Below, in pieces: positions 60,946-64,000 of a DNA stretch of 64,000 nucleotides. Location of the stretch: positions 1,844,501 to 1,908,500 of the forward strand of contig NZ_CP012184.1 of assembly GCF_001420995.1 (NCBI RefSeq). Direction: 5' to 3'. The translations under genes were made by a program, and so were the position numbers. Source of the stretch: Pseudonocardia sp. EC080619-01. GTDB taxonomy: Bacteria > Actinomycetota > Actinomycetes > Mycobacteriales > Pseudonocardiaceae. Each line of letters begins with the position of its first letter. Position 1 is the first letter of the stretch. The notes beneath the pieces are model-generated. The model saw only the letters and a program-made list of their open reading frames with translations. It did no database searches and was not told where the DNA came from.

Positions 60946-61731
60946 CTACAGGAACCAGCCGGCCCCCAGCACCAGCGCCGCGAGCCCGACGACGCCGAGC
61001 GCGACGAGGGACCCGGTCCGGTCCCGGCGCCGGTCCGCGACGACCTGCCCGACGACGGCGGCGACGGCCGCGCCGGCGTGTCCGGCGAGCGCACCGGAGC
61101 CCGGGCCGGGCACACCGTTGCTCCCGGCGACCCACTCCACGATGCCGAGCCCGACGGCCAGCACGACGAGGCCACCGGCGAGCACGCCGGAGACCCCGCG
61201 CAGGACCCGTCCGGCGGCGGTGGTCGTCCGTCCGGCGGCGCGGGGGGTGCGCCGACGGTCGTCGCGGTCGCCGCCCGGTGCCCGCGACGCGGGATGGCCG
61301 TCGTCGCCACGGCGGCGCGCACGGTCGCCCCCGGCCGGTCCGGCCGGCCCGCGCCGCGATCCGCCGCCACCGGCCCGGCCCGGCGCCTGGTCCGTGTCCC
61401 GGCGCCGGCCTCCCGGGCCGGCCGGCCCACGACGGGCGCCGTCGCCGGCGAACGCATCGGGACCTCCGGCACCGGGCCCGGCCGGGGCGCGCCGCACCGG
61501 TGGGCGGTGCCCCTGGGGGACACCGGAGGGCCGGGTCGGCGGCTCCGGCGGCCCGGAGCCGCCGTGCCGGGCGCCGCCGGGCGGGACCGGTCCGTCGCCC
61601 GGGGCCGGCCGGTGCCGGGGTGGGGCGGGCGGTGCGGGACGACCGCCCCGGTCCGGTGGCGGGTGGCCGGGAAACCGGTCGCCGGGACCGCGCGGTCCGG
61701 GCCGGTCGGGGTGGCGCGGGTCGGTGCTCAC
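60946..61731 (-). CDS. Pro/Arg-rich protein with C-terminal membrane helices
   Basis: 261 residues from GTG 61731, which overlaps the nuclease stop by four bases. The first 155 residues are Pro, Gly and Arg rich with no fold visible. The last 90 carry two to three hydrophobic helices (VLRGVSGVLAGGLVVLAVGLG, then AAVAAVVGQVVA and SLVALGVVGLAALVLGAGWFL). I do not recognise a family. Coupling to the RecB-family nuclease is the only clue. It is convergent with the monooxygenase, 17 bases apart. Confidence 0.6.
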   Translation of the reverse strand: MSTDPRHPDRPGPRGPGDRFPGHPPPDRGGRPAPPAPPRHRPAPGDGPVPPGGARHGGSGPPEPPTRPSGVPQGHRPPVRRAPAGPGAGGPDAFAGDGARRGPAGPGGRRRDTDQAPGRAGGGGSRRGPAGPAGGDRARRRGDDGHPASRAPGGDRDDRRRTPRAAGRTTTAAGRVLRGVSGVLAGGLVVLAVGLGIVEWVAGSNGVPGPGSGALAGHAGAAVAAVVGQVVADRRRDRTGSLVALGVVGLAALVLGAGWFL

Positions 61732-62609
61732 GGGACGAGGAGGTCCCACGGGCGGGGCTCGGGTGCCGCGGCGCGACCCTCGGGGCAGTGCCGACGCACC
61801 GGGCAGGTGCCGCACTGCGCACCGGTACGCACCGGGAACAGCTCCGCCGGGTCGCCGCCCCCGGCGAGCGCGCCGGTCGCCGCGGCGGCGGCGCCCGCGG
61901 TCTCCTCCGCGGCCCGGACGTGGCCGTCGAGGGACGCGTCGTCGTGCTCGCAGGCCGCGACGGTGCCGGTGGGGACGTGGTGCAGCTCCACCCGCCGGCA
62001 GCGGCGGCGGAACACCTGGGCGGTGGCGACGGCGTACAACGCGAGCTGGCGGGAGTCCCGGGCGTCGTCGTCGGTGGGGACCCGGCGCCCGGTCTTGAAA
62101 TCGACGACGACCGCGCCCTCGCCGCCGTCGTCGACGCGGTCGATCCGGCCCTCGACGAGCAGCCCGCCCGCGGCCGCGCTCACCCACCGCTCGACGGCGA
62201 GCGGCTCGGTCGCGCCGACCGGGCCCTCCGCGGCCGTGGCCAGCCATTCCTCGGCGCGACGCCGGTACCGGGCGGCCTGCTCACGGTCGGCGAACCCCTC
62301 GTCGGACCAGTGTCGCCGGACCAGCCCGGCGGCCTCGGCCGGGGTCCGCCGGTACGGGGGCAGCGCGGCCAGCGACCGCAGCGCCAGGTGCACGACGGCG
62401 CCGAGCGTGGTGTGCGCGAAGGCGCCACCGCGGGGCGGGGCAGGGCGGTCGACGTGCAGCATCCGGTACCGCCGCGGGCAGGCGTCCCACGCGTCGAGCC
62501 GGGCGGGGGTCACCCGGTGCAGTGCCTGGGCGCCGAAGTCGGGATCCAGCAGGTCGAGGCCGAGCTGACCGTCCGGGCACCCGGTGGTGGCAGGGGTGGT
62601 CCGGGCCAT
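61728..62609 (-). CDS. RecB-family Fe-S exonuclease
   Basis: 293 residues. PD-(D/E)xK nuclease core with GRIDRVDDG, VVVDFKTG and the QLALYA helix. Cysteines C44 (DACPRRYRML), C266, C269 and C275 (CGTCPVRRHC) form the Fe-S clamp seen in AddB/Cas4-like nucleases. There is no helicase domain. It resembles the stand-alone RecB-like exonucleases widespread in actinobacteria (Rv2119 type). Role in repair inferred. Confidence 0.88.
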   Translation of the reverse strand: MARTTPATTGCPDGQLGLDLLDPDFGAQALHRVTPARLDAWDACPRRYRMLHVDRPAPPRGGAFAHTTLGAVVHLALRSLAALPPYRRTPAEAAGLVRRHWSDEGFADREQAARYRRRAEEWLATAAEGPVGATEPLAVERWVSAAAGGLLVEGRIDRVDDGGEGAVVVDFKTGRRVPTDDDARDSRQLALYAVATAQVFRRRCRRVELHHVPTGTVAACEHDDASLDGHVRAAEETAGAAAAATGALAGGGDPAELFPVRTGAQCGTCPVRRHCPEGRAAAPEPRPWDLLVP

Positions 62610-62660
62610 CCGTCCACGGTACAGCGACCCCGGTCACCCCCCGCGGGTCGCCCGGACGGA

Positions 62661-63530
62661 TCAGCCGTGCACGACCGGCACGCCGGAGGCGCGGGCGACG
62701 ACGGCGTCGTAGACCTCGGCCGCGGTGGTCTCCTCGGCGAGCGGGGTGGTCTTGTTGGTGCCGTGGTAGTCGCTGGACCCGGTGGCCAGCAGGCCGTGCT
62801 CGGCGGCGAGGCCCCGCAGCAGCTCCCGGTCGGCGGGCAGGTGGTTCGGATGGTCCACCTCGACGCCGCCGAGCCCGTACCCGACCAGGTCGACCAGCAC
62901 CGACGGCTCGATCACGGTGCCGCGCCTGCGAGCCAGCGGGTGCGCGAACACGGCGATCCCGCCGGCCGCGACGATCATCTCGACGGCCGTCTCGACCGCG
63001 GTGTCGGCCCGCGGCACGTAGTAGGGGCTGTCGTTGTGCAGCAGTTCGGCGAACGCCTCGTCGACCGAACCGACGACGCCGGCGGCGACGAGTGCCCGGG
63101 CCAGGTGCGGACGTCCGGCGCTGCCGCCCTCGGGCAGGTGGGCGAAGACGGTGTCGACGTCGACCGGGTACCCGTCGGCCGCCATCCGGCCGATCATGGT
63201 GTGCAGCCGCTGCACCCGTTCCTCCCGCAGCCGGTCCTGCTCGGCGACGATCGCGTCGTGCCGCGGGTCGAACAGGTAGCCGAGCAGGTGCACCGAGCAG
63301 CGCGGTTCGCCCGTGCGGCCGGTGGGGCTGAGGCAGGAGAACTCGGCACCGCGTACCAGGGACAGACCGGCCGGCAGGGCGGCGACCGCGTCGTCCCAGC
63401 CGTGGGTCGTGTCGTGGTCGGTGATCGCGACGACGTCGAGCCCGGCCGCGCCGGCCGCGCGGACCAGCTCGGCCGGGGTGTCGGTGCCGTCGGAGGCGGT
63501 GGAGTGGGCGTGCAGATCGATCACGGGCAC
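62661..63530 (-). CDS. PHP-domain phosphoesterase
   Basis: 289 residues from a GTG. Metal ligands of the PHP fold are visible in VIDLHAHSTASDGTD, VAITDHDTTHGWDDA, GAEFSC, FAHPLARRRG and SSDYHGTNK. It matches the YciV/TrpH-type family, including RNase AM, a 5'-3' exonuclease that trims 5' ends of RNA. It lies 51 bases upstream of the nuclease gene on the same strand. Confidence 0.88.
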   Translation of the reverse strand: MPVIDLHAHSTASDGTDTPAELVRAAGAAGLDVVAITDHDTTHGWDDAVAALPAGLSLVRGAEFSCLSPTGRTGEPRCSVHLLGYLFDPRHDAIVAEQDRLREERVQRLHTMIGRMAADGYPVDVDTVFAHLPEGGSAGRPHLARALVAAGVVGSVDEAFAELLHNDSPYYVPRADTAVETAVEMIVAAGGIAVFAHPLARRRGTVIEPSVLVDLVGYGLGGVEVDHPNHLPADRELLRGLAAEHGLLATGSSDYHGTNKTTPLAEETTAAEVYDAVVARASGVPVVHG

Positions 63531-63585
63531 GGGCCGACCCTAGCGCCGCGCGGGTGCACGCGGCCCGTCCCTCCGGACGGGCGTC

Positions 63586-64000
63586 TCAGCGCCGCCAGCG
63601 CGGCTTGGCGAGCATGCCCGTCGCGCGAGTCTTGCCCTTCTCGCCGAACACCAGCTCGGAGAGCGCCTCGTAGATCTCCTCGGGCCGGGGCATGTAGTCG
63701 ATCTTGTTGAGGGCCTGGATCTGACCTGCCGACTCGACCACCATCGTCCCGTAGCCGAGCAGACGACCGGACAGCGACCGGCGGAAGGTCAGGTCCGTGA
63801 CCTTGCCGAGCGGCATCATGCCGACGTTGTGGACGATGATCCCCTGCGCGATCATCACGCGTTTGTCGGTGATCACGATGCGCTCGATCCACCAGAGGAT
63901 CGTGAGCGCCGTGAACCGCAGTACGGCGACCAGCACCAGGTAGAACGCCAGGTTGTCGATCAGGATGTCGACCGACGTACCGAGCTGCCTGCCGTCGGTG
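63586..64000 (-). CDS. PH-domain membrane protein (bacterial PH2/DUF304), partial
   Basis: The 5' end lies beyond position 64000; 137 codons are inside and open to the edge. The visible part has hydrophobic segments (NLAFYLVLVAVLRFTALTILWW) and a YdbS-like PH2 domain (IERIVITDKRVMIAQGIIVH, PLGKVTDLTFRRSLSGRLL, GTMVVESAGQ). Such proteins are membrane-bound and of unknown function. The stop is TGA at 63588-63586. Confidence 0.82.
   Translation of the reverse strand, partial: TDGRQLGTSVDILIDNLAFYLVLVAVLRFTALTILWWIERIVITDKRVMIAQGIIVHNVGMMPLGKVTDLTFRRSLSGRLLGYGTMVVESAGQIQALNKIDYMPRPEEIYEALSELVFGEKGKTRATGMLAKPRWRR

Noticed and set aside
1..64000. tRNA, rRNA or other structural RNA genes
   Set aside because: Intergenic gaps were read on both strands and none showed a cloverleaf or conserved rRNA sequence.

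Overview
The window is very GC-rich, gene-dense bacterial DNA with frequent GTG starts and 4-base GTGA/ATGA overlaps between genes. Several genes are typical of mycolic or mycothiol actinobacteria: mycoredoxin, UvrD2 with an HRDC domain, AdnA/AdnB, MoeZ, a DUF3107 protein, an F420-type luciferase-like oxidoreductase and a HemD-winged-helix fusion. I infer a Pseudonocardia-like member of the Pseudonocardiaceae. The phylum is secure and the genus is a guess.

The backbone resembles the M. tuberculosis stretch around Rv3197A to Rv3212 as I remember it (whiB7, uvrD2, mycoredoxin, nudC, K+ channel, adnB, adnA, ATL, TIGR02569 gene, moeZ, TetR, DUF3107, ferritin-like gene, rhlE, PQQ-like gene). It is opened up by several inserted blocks.

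Layout. 0-3.8 kb: start of a probable whiB-type regulator, uvrD2, mrx1, nudC. 3.8-12.4 kb (minus strand): M16 peptidase pair, proA, sortase with a lipoprotein partner, exonuclease III, split transketolase. 12.5-19.7 kb: K+ channel, then a LytS/LytTR two-component system with two DUF485-like/solute:sodium symporter pairs. 19.8-32.7 kb: adnB, a GH16-like protein, serS, an IS110-family element, a luciferase-like oxidoreductase, a PAP2 phosphatase and adnA, so the two AdnAB subunit genes are separated. 32.7-34.2 kb: an alkyltransferase-like gene and a DUF4190/DUF4352-type membrane protein bracketed by two 93-bp direct repeats. 34.2-42.3 kb: nitrate/nitrite assimilation (nirB, nirD, hemD-wHTH, cbiX-like, a PrmC relative, narK) with GlnR-like boxes and a small HTH gene carrying its own palindrome. 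42.3-50.8 kb: TIGR02569 gene, a large zinc-finger/TM/coiled-coil/low-complexity protein, moeZ, a hydrolase, and a secreted protein paired with a catalytically dead P1B-type ATPase. 50.9-54.5 kb: TetR, hydrolase, AurF-type di-iron oxygenase, a divergent TetR with twin operators, and a DUF4873-like gene. 54.5-64 kb: DUF3107, ferritin-like protein, DEAD-box helicase, PQQ-like protein, PadR with an FAD monooxygenase, a RecB-family Fe-S nuclease, PHP phosphoesterase and a PH-domain protein.

The most interesting items are the pseudo-ATPase/secreted-protein pair, a 15-base word found five times (twice inside unrelated genes using rare codons), the 93-bp repeats, the AurF/TetR/DUF4873 module, and the sortase/lipoprotein module. 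No tRNA, rRNA or CRISPR array was seen.
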